Assembly: GCA_017443585.1 (NCBI GenBank)
Contig: JAFSYV010000262.1
Coordinates: 1-56,805 of the forward strand
From: Lentisphaeria bacterium
GTDB taxonomy: Bacteria > Verrucomicrobiota > Lentisphaeria > Victivallales > Victivallaceae
Direction: 5' to 3'
Length of the DNA stretch: 56,805 nucleotides
A program made the translations under genes and the position numbers. Below, piece after piece: positions 6,974 to 15,809 of the stretch; position 1 is the stretch's first letter; each line of letters begins with the position of its first letter. The notes below the pieces were generated by a model, which made no database searches, was not told the origin of the DNA, and saw nothing but the letters and a program-made list of their open reading frames with translations.

Positions 6974-9223
6974 ATGACACTGACACAGACGAAAAAAGGA
7001 TATCAGTTCAGTACCTTCAGCGGCGTTTTTCTGCCGTCGATCCTGACCATCCTCGGGGTGGTCATGTTCATGCGCCTGGGGACCATCGTGGGCGAACTGG
7101 GCGTCATAGGCGCCCTCGGCATCCTCTTCTTCGCGGAAAGCATCGCCGTGGCCACGGGGCTGTCGATCTCCTCGATCTCGACCAACACCCCCGTGCTCAG
7201 CGGGGGGCCCTACTTCCTCATCTCGCGCTCGTTGGGGCCGGAATTCGGCAGTTCCATCGGACTTACCTATTACGTCTCGCAGTCGCTGGCCGTGCCCTTC
7301 TACGTCATCGGTTTCACCGAAGCCGTGGTGACCGTGTTCCCGGCCCTCGATCCCTACCAGTTCTGGGTCAGCACGATCCCCCTCATCATTCTCTTCGGCA
7401 TCGCCATGATCGGAACCGACTGGGCCATCCGCGCGCAATACGTGATCTTCACCATCCTCGGGCTGTCGATCGTCGTCATCGTCCTGGCCGCCGTCTTTTC
7501 CGGCCCCAGCGCGGAGCAGCTGCACACGAACTTGAAAGTCCTTCCCGGCAAACGGTTCGACATCCTCATCCTCGCCTCGTGGTTCGCCGTATTCTTCCCG
7601 GCCGTGACCGGATTCCTCGCCGGAGTCAACATGTCCGGGGACCTGGAGGACGCGCGCAAGTCCATCTCCAAAGGAACCCTCTGGGCCATCACCGCGGGAT
7701 TCATCATCTACGCCGTCGAGATCGTGCTCTTCGGAGCCACGTGGGAACGGCACGCCCTCGTCAAAAGCGCCTACGACGTCCTCGTCAAGAACGCCCACTT
7801 CGCCTGGGTGCTGATCTTCGCCGGCATGGTCGCGGCGACCCTTTCCAGCGCCTTGGGCACGTTGATCGGAGCCCCGCGGATCCTGCAGGCCTTCGCCGCG
7901 GACAAGATCCTGCCGCCTCTCAACGTCTTTGCGAAAGGCCGGGGCAAGAACAACGATCCGCTCCTCGCCATGACGCTGACGCTGATCCTCTCGCTCGGCA
8001 CCATCTGGTGGGGGACGCAGAGTCCGGGCAACACCCTGAACGCCGTGGCCGAGCTGGTGACGATGTTCACGCTCTGCACCTACGCCATCATCAACATCGC
8101 CGCCGCGGTGGAGCATTTCGCGGCCAATCCCTCCTTCCGGCCGAAATTCCACCTCTTTCACTGGACCGTCGGCTGCTACGGCGCCATAGCCTGCTTCGCC
8201 GCCGCGCTCTTCATCAATGCCTTGTGCTTCCTCGCCGCCTTCGTCGTCGTGGCGGGGCTGTTCCTCATCGTGCGCCGCCGGGCGCTGGCCAGCACCTTCG
8301 GCGACGCCAGACGCGGCTACTATTTCGAGCGCATCCGGCGGTATCTGCTCCGGCTGGATTCCATGCCCGCCGACGCAAAGAACTGGCGGCCCCAGATCCT
8401 CATTCTGGCGGGAGCCGACAAGAAGCATCAGAGCCTCATCCGCTACGGTTCACTGCTCAACAACGAACGGGGGATCCTCACCGTGGCCCGGATCATGGCT
8501 GTAGCGGCGGAAGAGGGCAGCGTGGCTCAAAAGCGCCGCCGGACCTTCCAGGAAATGCGCACGATGTCCGCGGAGATCGGCATCGACTTCTTTCCGCAGG
8601 TCATCGCCACGACGGAGGAGGGCGAATTCGACCGGGCCCTCAACATCCTGCTACAGTCCCACTCCTTCGGCCCCCTCGCCCCCAACATCGTCCTTTCCGG
8701 GTGGCCGGTCAATCAGGAACGGGTCGAGGCCTTCTGCAGCAATCTGCTGACGATCCAGCGGCTCAAGATGAACTCCCTTCTGCTCATCAATCCGTCGAAC
8801 GGCGAGGAGATCGAGTCCGCGCCGCTCCAGGGGCCCATCGACATCTGGTGGCGCGGGAGGAAAAACGGTTCGCTCATGCTCATCCTGGCCCATCTGCTCG
8901 TCTGCAACCGGAGCTGGGCGAAGACGCCGATCCGGCTCATCCGCATGGCCCCGGCCGACCAGCGGGCCGAGGCGGAACAGGAGCTGCAGGCCCTTTCCGA
9001 AGAGGCCCGGATCGACGCGCAGAATCTGGTCGTGACCGATGAACGGGATTTCACCACGGCTTTCAGAAAGCACTCCGCCGACTCCTCGGTCATCTTCCTC
9101 GGCTTCATCCCGCCCCGGCCGGGCGAATTCCAGGAGTTCTACGACCGGATCGACCGGCAGCTGACCGACATGCCGACCACCTTCCTGGTGGCCTCGGCCG
9201 GCGACACCGACATCGATTCCTGA
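6974..9223 (+). CDS. SLC12-family (cation-chloride cotransporter-like) APC-superfamily permease
   Basis: A 749-aa integral membrane protein with about 12 hydrophobic helices in residues 20-440, then a soluble C-terminal domain of about 300 residues. The opening segment FLPSILTILGVVMFMRLG with a following SISSISTNTPVLSGGPYF is the TM1-TM3 signature of the SLC12 cation-chloride cotransporter family. VTGFLAGVNMSGDLEDARKS is another strongly conserved family stretch. The C-terminal half (RPQILILAG and WRGRKNGSLMLILAHLL) matches the SLC12 C-terminal domain. Bacterial members are often labelled amino-acid permease; the transported substrate is not known. The RBS is weak (CGAGG about 10 nt upstream). 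A strong terminator follows. Confidence 0.9.
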   Translation: MTLTQTKKGYQFSTFSGVFLPSILTILGVVMFMRLGTIVGELGVIGALGILFFAESIAVATGLSISSISTNTPVLSGGPYFLISRSLGPEFGSSIGLTYYVSQSLAVPFYVIGFTEAVVTVFPALDPYQFWVSTIPLIILFGIAMIGTDWAIRAQYVIFTILGLSIVVIVLAAVFSGPSAEQLHTNLKVLPGKRFDILILASWFAVFFPAVTGFLAGVNMSGDLEDARKSISKGTLWAITAGFIIYAVEIVLFGATWERHALVKSAYDVLVKNAHFAWVLIFAGMVAATLSSALGTLIGAPRILQAFAADKILPPLNVFAKGRGKNNDPLLAMTLTLILSLGTIWWGTQSPGNTLNAVAELVTMFTLCTYAIINIAAAVEHFAANPSFRPKFHLFHWTVGCYGAIACFAAALFINALCFLAAFVVVAGLFLIVRRRALASTFGDARRGYYFERIRRYLLRLDSMPADAKNWRPQILILAGADKKHQSLIRYGSLLNNERGILTVARIMAVAAEEGSVAQKRRRTFQEMRTMSAEIGIDFFPQVIATTEEGEFDRALNILLQSHSFGPLAPNIVLSGWPVNQERVEAFCSNLLTIQRLKMNSLLLINPSNGEEIESAPLQGPIDIWWRGRKNGSLMLILAHLLVCNRSWAKTPIRLIRMAPADQRAEAEQELQALSEEARIDAQNLVVTDERDFTTAFRKHSADSSVIFLGFIPPRPGEFQEFYDRIDRQLTDMPTTFLVASAGDTDIDS

Positions 9224-9232
9224 CGACCGGCG

Positions 9233-9278
9233 GAGCGGGAGAACGCCGGAAGAGGCGTTCTTCCGCTCACTCTTTTTT
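9233..9278 (+). terminator. Terminator after the SLC12-type permease
   Basis: GAGCGGGAGAACGCC pairs with GGCGTTCTTCCGCTC (14 of 15 plus one G-T) over a 6-nt loop, followed by six T. Its right arm overlaps the end of the convergent membrane-protein gene. Confidence 0.9.
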
Positions 9279-9881
9279 CGCCCCGGCGGGATGCAGCAGG
9301 CAGTAGAAGGCCGAAAAGCACATGGCGCCCAGACCGTCGGCGAGCATGTCCTTCTGCGCGTCCCAGATATCGCCCTGGGAACCGAGAAAGGCCGCTCCGG
9401 CTTCGGGAGAAGCGCAGATCGCGTAGAGCATCTCGATTACCTCGAAGAGCGCGGCGAATCCGAACACCCCCATCACCACGAAAAATACCGTCAAGCCCCT
9501 TCCCCGGATCAGTTCGCGGCGTTCGAGGATCTCGATGACCGGAAAGGCAAAACCCCCGACACAGAAGTGACAGACCCGGTCGAAGTGGTTGCGCTGAAAA
9601 CCGAATATTTCGGTTATCCAGTCGAAGGGCACGTGTTCGAAAGAATAATGCGCCCCCACGGTCTGCAGCAGGAACCAGGGGGCCATCGCCAGCCATGCGG
9701 CGGCGGAAAGCCTTCCTCCCCGCAGATACCACACCAGAATGAACGCCAGCGGTATCCAGGCGGTAAGGCTTTCGGCAAGCCAGGTGACGCGATCGAGGGG
9801 AGCCGCCGCGGCGACGAGATTTTCCAGAAGGTATATCCCCAGAAGAAGGGCGGGGACCCGGTATTCGACAGGGATCTTCAT
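9267..9881 (-). CDS. DUF2238/YjdF-like inner-membrane protein
   Basis: A 204-aa protein with about five to six hydrophobic segments (VPALLLGIYLLENLVAAA, LTAWIPLAFILVWYL, AWLAMAPWFLLQTVGAHYS, LTVFFVVMGVFGFAALFEV and a C-terminal helix). GAHYSFEHVPFDW and FDRVCHFCVGGFAF are characteristic of the DUF2238 (E. coli YjdF) family, as is GDIWDAQKDMLADGLGA near the end. No biochemical function is established for the family. The ATG at 9881 is preferred over an upstream in-frame start because AAGGAG precedes it. It is convergent with the permease. Confidence 0.85.
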   Translation of the reverse strand: MKIPVEYRVPALLLGIYLLENLVAAAAPLDRVTWLAESLTAWIPLAFILVWYLRGGRLSAAAWLAMAPWFLLQTVGAHYSFEHVPFDWITEIFGFQRNHFDRVCHFCVGGFAFPVIEILERRELIRGRGLTVFFVVMGVFGFAALFEVIEMLYAICASPEAGAAFLGSQGDIWDAQKDMLADGLGAMCFSAFYCLLHPAGAKKE

Positions 9882-9918
9882 TTTTCCTTGCTTTCTCCTT
9901 GTTGATTTCCGCTCCCGC

Positions 9919-9960
9919 AAAAAAACCTGCCCGGAGTCGGCACAGCCGAAACGGGCAGGG
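9919..9960 (-). terminator. Terminator after the 9993-10490 membrane-protein gene
   Basis: On the minus strand CCTGCCCG/CGGGCAGG (8 bp) with an inner TCGGC/GCCGA hairpin, followed by seven T. It separates this gene from the DUF2238 gene downstream. Confidence 0.88.
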
Positions 9961-9992
9961 AGCAAACCTGAAAATCGCGGGGGAGGGGCAGT

Positions 9993-10490
9993 TCAGAAAC
10001 CGTCCCGCTCGCGGAAGAATTTGGCGGCCTTCCAGAGGGAGATCAGGTTGATGACCAGCAGAGCCGTCCTGAACATGATGAACAACGTGACGCCGATGAT
10101 GATCCAGCAGAGGACCATGGCGGAACCGGTAAAATTGCACAGCACCGCCTGCCAGATGAGGATGCCGTAGCTGAGGAGCGTGAAAAAGGAAGAGGTCAGG
10201 CAGAACCACAGGGACCAGTGTCTGCGGCAGAGCAGCGCGATATTCCCGATGAGGCCGGAAACGCCGATCAGGACCACCGAGGCCAATTCCAGCGCGATGA
10301 TGAGGTAGAGGCGGTTCCGGACGTTCGCAGGCTCGTTGGCCACGTCGAGGAGCAGAAGCGCGGCGAGCAGGAACGGCAGTTCCAGCATGCGCAAAGAGAC
10401 CATGACCAGATCGACGATGCTCCAGGCGACGGTGAAAGAGGGCATCTTGAGCCGGAAGGCTCCGGGGAGAGGATCGATCATATCATACAT
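9993..10490 (-). CDS. Four-helix membrane protein of unknown function
   Basis: A 165-aa protein, mostly hydrophobic, with four predicted membrane segments: around residues 25-50 (VMVSLRMLELPFLLAALLLL), 60-85 (LYLIIALELASVVLIGVSG), 92-115 and 122-150. The short loops are basic. No family motif is recognised. The ATG at 10490 has GGAG 9 nt upstream. The frame continues upstream through the tRNA-Cys gene, so longer starts are rejected. It lies 37 nt downstream of tRNA-Cys on the same strand and ends at a clear terminator. Confidence 0.75.
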   Translation of the reverse strand: MYDMIDPLPGAFRLKMPSFTVAWSIVDLVMVSLRMLELPFLLAALLLLDVANEPANVRNRLYLIIALELASVVLIGVSGLIGNIALLCRRHWSLWFCLTSSFFTLLSYGILIWQAVLCNFTGSAMVLCWIIIGVTLFIMFRTALLVINLISLWKAAKFFRERDGF

Positions 10491-10526
10491 AGTACCAACT
10501 CCACATGTTCGACGGAAAAAAAATGG

Positions 10527-10597
10527 AGGCGTGGACCGGAGTTGAACCGGTTTATGCGATTTTGCAGACCGCTGCCTGACCGTTTGGCTACCACGCC
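10527..10597 (-). tRNA. tRNA-Cys (GCA)
   Basis: A 71-nt cloverleaf: acceptor GGCGTGG/CCACGCC, D arm AGCCAAACGGTCAGGCA, anticodon loop CTGCAAA with GCA, and T arm ACCGG-TTCAACT-CCGGT. The discriminator is U, as usual for tRNA-Cys. CCA is not encoded. A T-run after the acceptor may help end transcription. Confidence 0.96.
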
Positions 10598-10836
10598 CTG
10601 TTGTCGATTCTTGAGCTAATATACACCCCGATCCCGAAAATTTCAAGGGCAAAGCAAGAAAAAAGAGGGAAAATATGCCTCCGGAGGGGCGTCCCCGGGC
10701 GGCCGCCGCGCCGATTTTCCCTGAAATCGAAATTTTTTCACAAAAAAACGATTCCCCGCCTAAGAAGTGAAACTGCCGATGGAAAAAGTTAATAAATAGG
10801 GAGTAACTTAAAGGCAAGCGAAACAAAGGAAATACC

Positions 10837-12126
10837 ATGCCGAATATCGCACAAGTGATCAAGTACGAGGGGGATAACCAGACCTTCATCTGGAAGCACC
10901 CCTGCGAGGACTTCAATTCGGGGACCCAGCTCATCGTCCACGAGTCGCAGGAAGCCGTCTTCTTCATGAACGGCCAGGCGCTGGATTCTCTCGGGCCGGG
11001 GCGGCACACGCTGGAAACTCAGAACATACCCCTTGTTTCCGGACTTTTCAACCGGGTCACGGGGGATATGACCCCCTTCCATTGCGAAGTCTACTTCATC
11101 AACAAGACGGAGCAGATGGCCATCAAGTGGGGAACGAGCACCAAGATGGAGTATGTGGAACCGACTTACGGCTTTCCCATTCAGATCGGAGCCTGCGGCG
11201 AAATGTGTCTGCGCATCGAGGACGGCCGCAAGCTCCTGATCAAAGTGGTCGGCACGGAAAAAGGGATCACCCAGCAGCAGCTGGTCGAAAAGTTCCGGGC
11301 TTTTCTCATGATCAAGGTCAAGCCCTGCATCGTGACGATAATCAAGGAAAACAAGCTCAACATCTTCGAGATCGATCAGTATCTCGAAGCTATGGCTGCG
11401 ACTCTCCTGGAGCCGCTTCAGGCGGATTTCATGGAGTACGGCGTAGCGCTCGAACGCTTCTTCATTACCAATATACTGAAGCCGGAAGACGACAAGAATT
11501 ACCGCCGTTTCAAGGAGATCCATTTCCGGCAGTACGCGGACGTGGCCGAAGCGAAACTGCGTCAGCAGGTCGGGGTCATCGACCAGCAGACGGAAGCGCA
11601 GAAAATGGTCATCGAGGCTCAGGGCATCGCGCAGAAGCGTTCCATCGAAGGCTATACCTATCAGGATGAACGCGGCTTCGACGTGGCCGAACGGGTCGCC
11701 GGGAATCAGGCGGTGGGCCAGTTCACCAACATGGGCGTGGGCATGGGGATGATCGCGGGCGTCGGCGGCACTCTCGGCAACGCCGTGGGCGGCATGATGT
11801 CCAACACGCTGGGGCAGGCCATGACGCCGAACCCGGCGGGAACGGCTCCCGCCGCGGCCGCCGCTCCTGCCGGAGCGAAGTGCGCGAAGTGCGGCGCCGC
11901 GCTTCAGCCGAACGCGAAATTCTGTCCCGGATGCGGTGAAAAGGTCGTGCCGCCCGAAGAACCGGGCCTCGTCGTCTGTCCGAAGTGCGGGGCGAAGGTG
12001 GCAAAGGGGAAATTCTGTCTTGAATGCGGTGCGCCGCTGGCCGTCGATCTCAAGTGTCCCAACTGCGGCAAGGCTGTTCCGGCGGGAGCGAAATTCTGTC
12101 TGGAATGCGGAACGAAACTGAACTGA
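10837..12126 (+). CDS. SPFH-domain protein with three C-terminal zinc ribbons
   Basis: A 429-aa protein. Residues 1-290 read as an SPFH/YdjI-type (virion-core-like) domain: FIWKHPCEDFNSGTQLIVHE, then GPGRHTLETQNIP, and a helical segment IDQQTEAQKMVIEAQGIAQK typical of SPFH coiled regions. Residues 290-345 are Gly/Ala/Met-rich. The C-terminus has three CxxC...CxxC ribbons (CAKCGAALQ..FCPGCG, CPKCGAKV..FCLECG, CPNCGKAV..FCLECG). SPFH proteins scaffold membrane microdomains, and YdjI-like members in Bacillus sit with a zinc-ribbon protein, a membrane protein and a PspA homologue. It is the first gene of a five-gene co-directional set. RBS AAAGGA. Confidence 0.88.
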   Translation: MPNIAQVIKYEGDNQTFIWKHPCEDFNSGTQLIVHESQEAVFFMNGQALDSLGPGRHTLETQNIPLVSGLFNRVTGDMTPFHCEVYFINKTEQMAIKWGTSTKMEYVEPTYGFPIQIGACGEMCLRIEDGRKLLIKVVGTEKGITQQQLVEKFRAFLMIKVKPCIVTIIKENKLNIFEIDQYLEAMAATLLEPLQADFMEYGVALERFFITNILKPEDDKNYRRFKEIHFRQYADVAEAKLRQQVGVIDQQTEAQKMVIEAQGIAQKRSIEGYTYQDERGFDVAERVAGNQAVGQFTNMGVGMGMIAGVGGTLGNAVGGMMSNTLGQAMTPNPAGTAPAAAAAPAGAKCAKCGAALQPNAKFCPGCGEKVVPPEEPGLVVCPKCGAKVAKGKFCLECGAPLAVDLKCPNCGKAVPAGAKFCLECGTKLN

Positions 12127-12139
12127 AAGGCTGAATACC

Positions 12140-12826
12140 ATGAACAATCACCAGATACGCGCCATTACCGCCGGATTCGTCGCCGCCCTTGTACTGACGG
12201 CTCTGCTTCTGCTGGTCAAGTGGAGGGCTTTGACCTTCGTCGCCTACCTCTTCGCCCTGCTGGGGGTGGTCGAATTCTTCGGGACGGTCGTTTATGTCGC
12301 GGGCAGCAGCAGGCGTTCCTACCTGACCAATGCGGCCTTTCCTCCGGCCGCGAAAAGTTACGGGATTTTCAGCATTCTCTTTTCCATCGCGGCGGCGGCG
12401 CTGCAGCAGTGCGACGTCTGGACGATGCCGGTGGGCTGGTTCATTTTCGTTCACATTCTTCTGGCGGCGCTGCTGATCTGGCTGTTTCTGGCCATGCGTT
12501 CCGGGCAGGAGGAGATCGAACGTGTCGAACGGCAGGTCGAAGCGGGCACTCTTTCGTGGAGATCCATGCGGGCCGAAGCGGAAGCCGTCCGGCTCCGGGC
12601 GGAGGGGGCTTCCCTCAAGGCGGTCGCCGGCGTATGTGACGCATTCCGCTACGCGGACCCCGCGGAGTCACCCGCTCTTGCCGGGTTCGACGGGGAGATC
12701 ATGGAAAATCTGATCCGTCTCGGTCAGCTGGTCGACGCCAAAGACACCGGAAAAATCGCGGACCTCTGCGTCACGCTTCAGCGTCAGATCAAGGAGCGGG
12801 GCGTGAGACTGAAGATGCTGAAGTAA
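12140..12826 (+). CDS. Membrane protein of unknown function, YdjH-like position
   Basis: A 228-aa protein. Four hydrophobic segments occupy residues 8-30, 34-55, 72-90 and 96-118 (e.g. FIFVHILLAALLIWLFLAM). A cytosolic charged helical tail follows (EEIERVERQVEAGTLSWRS onward), about 105 residues. No family is recognised. It is 14 nt downstream of the SPFH gene with AAAGG ahead of the start, so it is clearly in the same operon. By analogy with SPFH-membrane-protein pairs, it may anchor or be organised by the SPFH protein; that is inference. Confidence 0.75.
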   Translation: MNNHQIRAITAGFVAALVLTALLLLVKWRALTFVAYLFALLGVVEFFGTVVYVAGSSRRSYLTNAAFPPAAKSYGIFSILFSIAAAALQQCDVWTMPVGWFIFVHILLAALLIWLFLAMRSGQEEIERVERQVEAGTLSWRSMRAEAEAVRLRAEGASLKAVAGVCDAFRYADPAESPALAGFDGEIMENLIRLGQLVDAKDTGKIADLCVTLQRQIKERGVRLKMLK

Positions 12827-12859
12827 GTCCTCTTCCCGACTCACGAGGAAATATATATC

Positions 12860-15739
12860 ATGGCGCAGCTTGACATATACGAGGCAAAAAACACATCGGC
12901 CGGGGGACCGGCTCCCGACCTGGAGTCTCTCATCTTCCAGACGCAGTTTTTCATGGAAAACGAAGTCTTCGAATCTGCTCTGCAGTATTGTAACAAGATC
13001 CTGGAGCAGGATCCGAAAAACGGCGATGCCTACTGGTATCGGCTGATGGCGGAAGTGAAGAGCGCGGACGAAGCCGGACTGCCGGAAAAATTGCTTCCTC
13101 TGGCCTTGGACGGCACTCTGGAGTCCCATCCGGATTTTGCCCGTGCACGGTGTTTTGCCGGGGGCGGACTCGCCGCCCGGATCGACGAAGTCGTCCGTGA
13201 AGTCGGCAGACTGAAGGAAGAGAAGGAACGCGAGGCGGCGAAGCGTTTGCGGTTCGTTACGACGCTTTTGAAGGTGCTCAAGATCACCGGCGTCATTGCG
13301 GCGTGCGTTCTGCTTGTCGGCACCCCCGTCTACTTCTGGGCGACCGCCGATTTGTCCGCAGGCAGAGTAAGCGATGAGATCAAGGCCTGCGGGATGCCGG
13401 ATCTCATGAACGACAAAAAATTCATATACTCCGGAGCCCTGATCGAAAAGGTGGACCTGGCCAAGGCGAAGGACAGGGAAAAGACCTACCGCGGCGAAGC
13501 GGTGCTGGAATTGGCCGGACGCATTTTCAGGCGGCCCGTAGAGGTCTCGTACACGAAAAAAGACGGCCGCATCATTTTCAGTTACACCATGGATCACGAC
13601 TACTCGAGGCATCCTGAATTTCTGGAAGAGGACGCTCCGATATTCTTCGAACAGCTGAAGAAGTATGATGACTGGTTGACATGGGACTTCATCTCGGCGA
13701 AAAGCCCTTCGCCCGGGGTCCTCAGGATCACCGCCGGGCAGACTGTCGACGGCAACCGGGCCGAAACGGAGGTCAGGATCGAAAACGAAAACGGTCGACT
13801 TGTCTGCCGGATCATCGACGGCCGGGGATCGCCCAGGTGGTACTGCGACCGGGGACGGGACTTTCTTTCGGGCCTGAACGGCGTTGCCGTGAATCGCACC
13901 GAGGCCGCGAGATGTTTCCGCAGGGCCGCAGAGCTGGGATATGTCGCGGCTCAATACGAATTGGGAAATTGCTACTACAAAGGCGACGGAGTTGCCGTTG
14001 ATTTTGCGGAAGCGGTGAAGTGGTTCCGTAAAGCCGCGGAAAGGGAAATCGCTCCCGCCCGGGCAGTTTTGGGCGAGTGTTACGCCAAAGGCCGCGGTGT
14101 TGCCCGGGACCCCGTCGAAGCGGTGAAGTGGTTCCGCAAAGCCGCGGAGCAGAATTTTGCCCCCGCGCAGTTCGATTTGGGAGTTTGCTGCCACCGTGGC
14201 CGCGGTGTTGCCCGGGACCCCGTCGAAGCGGTGAAGTGGTTCCGCAAAGCCGCGGAGCAGGAACATGCCGGGGCTCAGTACGAATTGGGAAAATGTTACG
14301 CGATTGGCGACGGTGTTGACAAAGATCTTGCAGAAGCGGTGAAATGGTACCGCAAAGCCGCGGAGCAGGGAGAGGCCAAGGCGCAATTCAAATTGGGAGC
14401 TTGCTGCTACAATGGTGACGGCATTGACAGGGACCACGCAGAAGCTGCAAAGTGGTTCCGCAAAGCTGCGGAGCTGGGACACGCCGGGGCGCAGTATAAT
14501 TTGGGAATTTGCGTCTACAATGGCGACGGCCTTGCAAAAGACGAGACGGAAGCTGTGAAGTGGTTCCGCAAAGCCGCGGAGCAGGGACATGCCGGGGCGC
14601 AGACACATTTGGGATATTGTTACAATAATGGCCGTGGCGTTGCCACAGATCCTGCGGAAGCCGTGAAGTGGTACCGCAAAGCCGCGGAGCAGGGGTTTGC
14701 CGGGGCGCAGTTCAATATGGGATATTGTTACAATAACGGCCGTGGCGTTGCCATAGATCCTGCGGAAGCCGTGAAGTGGTACCGCAAAGCCGCGGAGCAG
14801 GGGTTTGCCGCGGCGCAGTTCAATATGGGACTTTCTTACGAAAATGGTCGCGGCGTTTACAAAGATCCTGCGGAAGCCGTGAAGTGGTACCGCAAAGCCG
14901 CGGAGCAGGGACATGCCGGGGCAAAGGCGCGTTTGCGCGGCGCGGAACAGATGTTTGCCGCCGAAAGGGGGGATGCCGAAACGCAGTACAGATTGGGGAA
15001 AAGCTGCGAGGATGACCGAGACTTTGCGGGAGCCGTGAAATGGTACCGCAAAGCCGCGGAGCAGGGACATGCCGGGGCAAAGACGCGTTTGAGCATCGCA
15101 GAATCCTTTTCGGAAGCCGAACAGGGAGATGTCAGGGCGCAAAATAAATTGGGGATGCTTTACGCTGAAGGTCGCGGCGTTGACGAAGACCATGCGGAAG
15201 CCGTGAAGTGGTTCCGCAAGGCCGCAGAGCAGGGGTTTGCCGCGGCGCAGTTCAATATGGGTTTCTGTTACGAAAATGGCCGCGGCGTTTATAAAGACCT
15301 TACGGAAGCCGTGAAATGGTACCGCAAAGCCGCGGCGCAGGGACATTCCAAGGCAAGGGAATACCTGAGTTTTCTGGAAAACGTTTTTGCTGCCGAAAAG
15401 GGGGATACCGAAGCTCAATACAAAGTGGGGAATTACTATTTCAGTAGAAACAACTTCAGCGAAGCGGCGGAGTGGTACCGCAAAGCCGCGGAGCAGGGAC
15501 ATTCCAAGGCGCGAACCAGATTGGGAGATTGTTACTACAATAAAGGAGAGTATTTCTATAACCGAGGATATTACAGTGAAGCGGTAGATTGGTACCGCCG
15601 GGCCGCGGAGCTGGAACATAGCGGCGCGGAATTCAAATTGGGACTTTGTTACGAGACCGGCCGCGGCGTTGCCAGGGATTACTACCTGGCGGTGAAGTGG
15701 TACGCAAAAAGCCGCAGCAAGACGGCCGGAGGCAAATAG
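12860..15739 (+). CDS. Membrane-anchored Sel1-repeat protein
   Basis: A 959-aa protein. Residues 1-130 are helical with a charged segment. One membrane segment lies near residues 140-160 (VIAACVLLVGTPVYFWATA), then a globular region of about 190 residues with DRNRAETEVR-like beta strands. From about residue 350 to the end come roughly 15 Sel1-like repeats of 36 residues, consensus A-Q-LG-CY-NGRGV-D-AEAVKWYRKAAEQG. Repeats 10, 11, 13 and 14 are irregular, with insertions such as AEQMFAAERGDAETQYRLG. Sel1 repeats are protein-interaction solenoids. The repeats should be on the non-cytoplasmic side if the N-terminus is cytosolic. RBS GAGGAA. Third gene of the operon. Confidence 0.9.
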   Translation: MAQLDIYEAKNTSAGGPAPDLESLIFQTQFFMENEVFESALQYCNKILEQDPKNGDAYWYRLMAEVKSADEAGLPEKLLPLALDGTLESHPDFARARCFAGGGLAARIDEVVREVGRLKEEKEREAAKRLRFVTTLLKVLKITGVIAACVLLVGTPVYFWATADLSAGRVSDEIKACGMPDLMNDKKFIYSGALIEKVDLAKAKDREKTYRGEAVLELAGRIFRRPVEVSYTKKDGRIIFSYTMDHDYSRHPEFLEEDAPIFFEQLKKYDDWLTWDFISAKSPSPGVLRITAGQTVDGNRAETEVRIENENGRLVCRIIDGRGSPRWYCDRGRDFLSGLNGVAVNRTEAARCFRRAAELGYVAAQYELGNCYYKGDGVAVDFAEAVKWFRKAAEREIAPARAVLGECYAKGRGVARDPVEAVKWFRKAAEQNFAPAQFDLGVCCHRGRGVARDPVEAVKWFRKAAEQEHAGAQYELGKCYAIGDGVDKDLAEAVKWYRKAAEQGEAKAQFKLGACCYNGDGIDRDHAEAAKWFRKAAELGHAGAQYNLGICVYNGDGLAKDETEAVKWFRKAAEQGHAGAQTHLGYCYNNGRGVATDPAEAVKWYRKAAEQGFAGAQFNMGYCYNNGRGVAIDPAEAVKWYRKAAEQGFAAAQFNMGLSYENGRGVYKDPAEAVKWYRKAAEQGHAGAKARLRGAEQMFAAERGDAETQYRLGKSCEDDRDFAGAVKWYRKAAEQGHAGAKTRLSIAESFSEAEQGDVRAQNKLGMLYAEGRGVDEDHAEAVKWFRKAAEQGFAAAQFNMGFCYENGRGVYKDLTEAVKWYRKAAAQGHSKAREYLSFLENVFAAEKGDTEAQYKVGNYYFSRNNFSEAAEWYRKAAEQGHSKARTRLGDCYYNKGEYFYNRGYYSEAVDWYRRAAELEHSGAEFKLGLCYETGRGVARDYYLAVKWYAKSRSKTAGGK
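14590..14915 (+). repeat. 108-nt tandem repeats within the Sel1 gene
   Basis: Successive copies beginning GTGAAGTGGTACCGCAAAG at 14663, 14771 and 14879 are exactly 108 nt apart and almost identical at DNA level, including synonymous positions. The two adjacent copies at 14600-14810 differ at only a few bases. This indicates recent tandem duplication, so copy number may vary between strains. Confidence 0.8.
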
Positions 15740-15809
15740 ACCGGCAAACGGTTCCGGAACCTGAAAGTGAAAATTCGGATGCAGATAAACTCCGAAGGAG
15801 AAGAAAAAA

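Noticed and set aside
5312..8428. Antisense open frame of 1038 codons
   Set aside because: Mirrors the six-hairpin glycosidase and permease genes; rich in Gly, Arg, Pro and Glu, no RBS or motif. High GC at third positions removes stops on the opposite strand.
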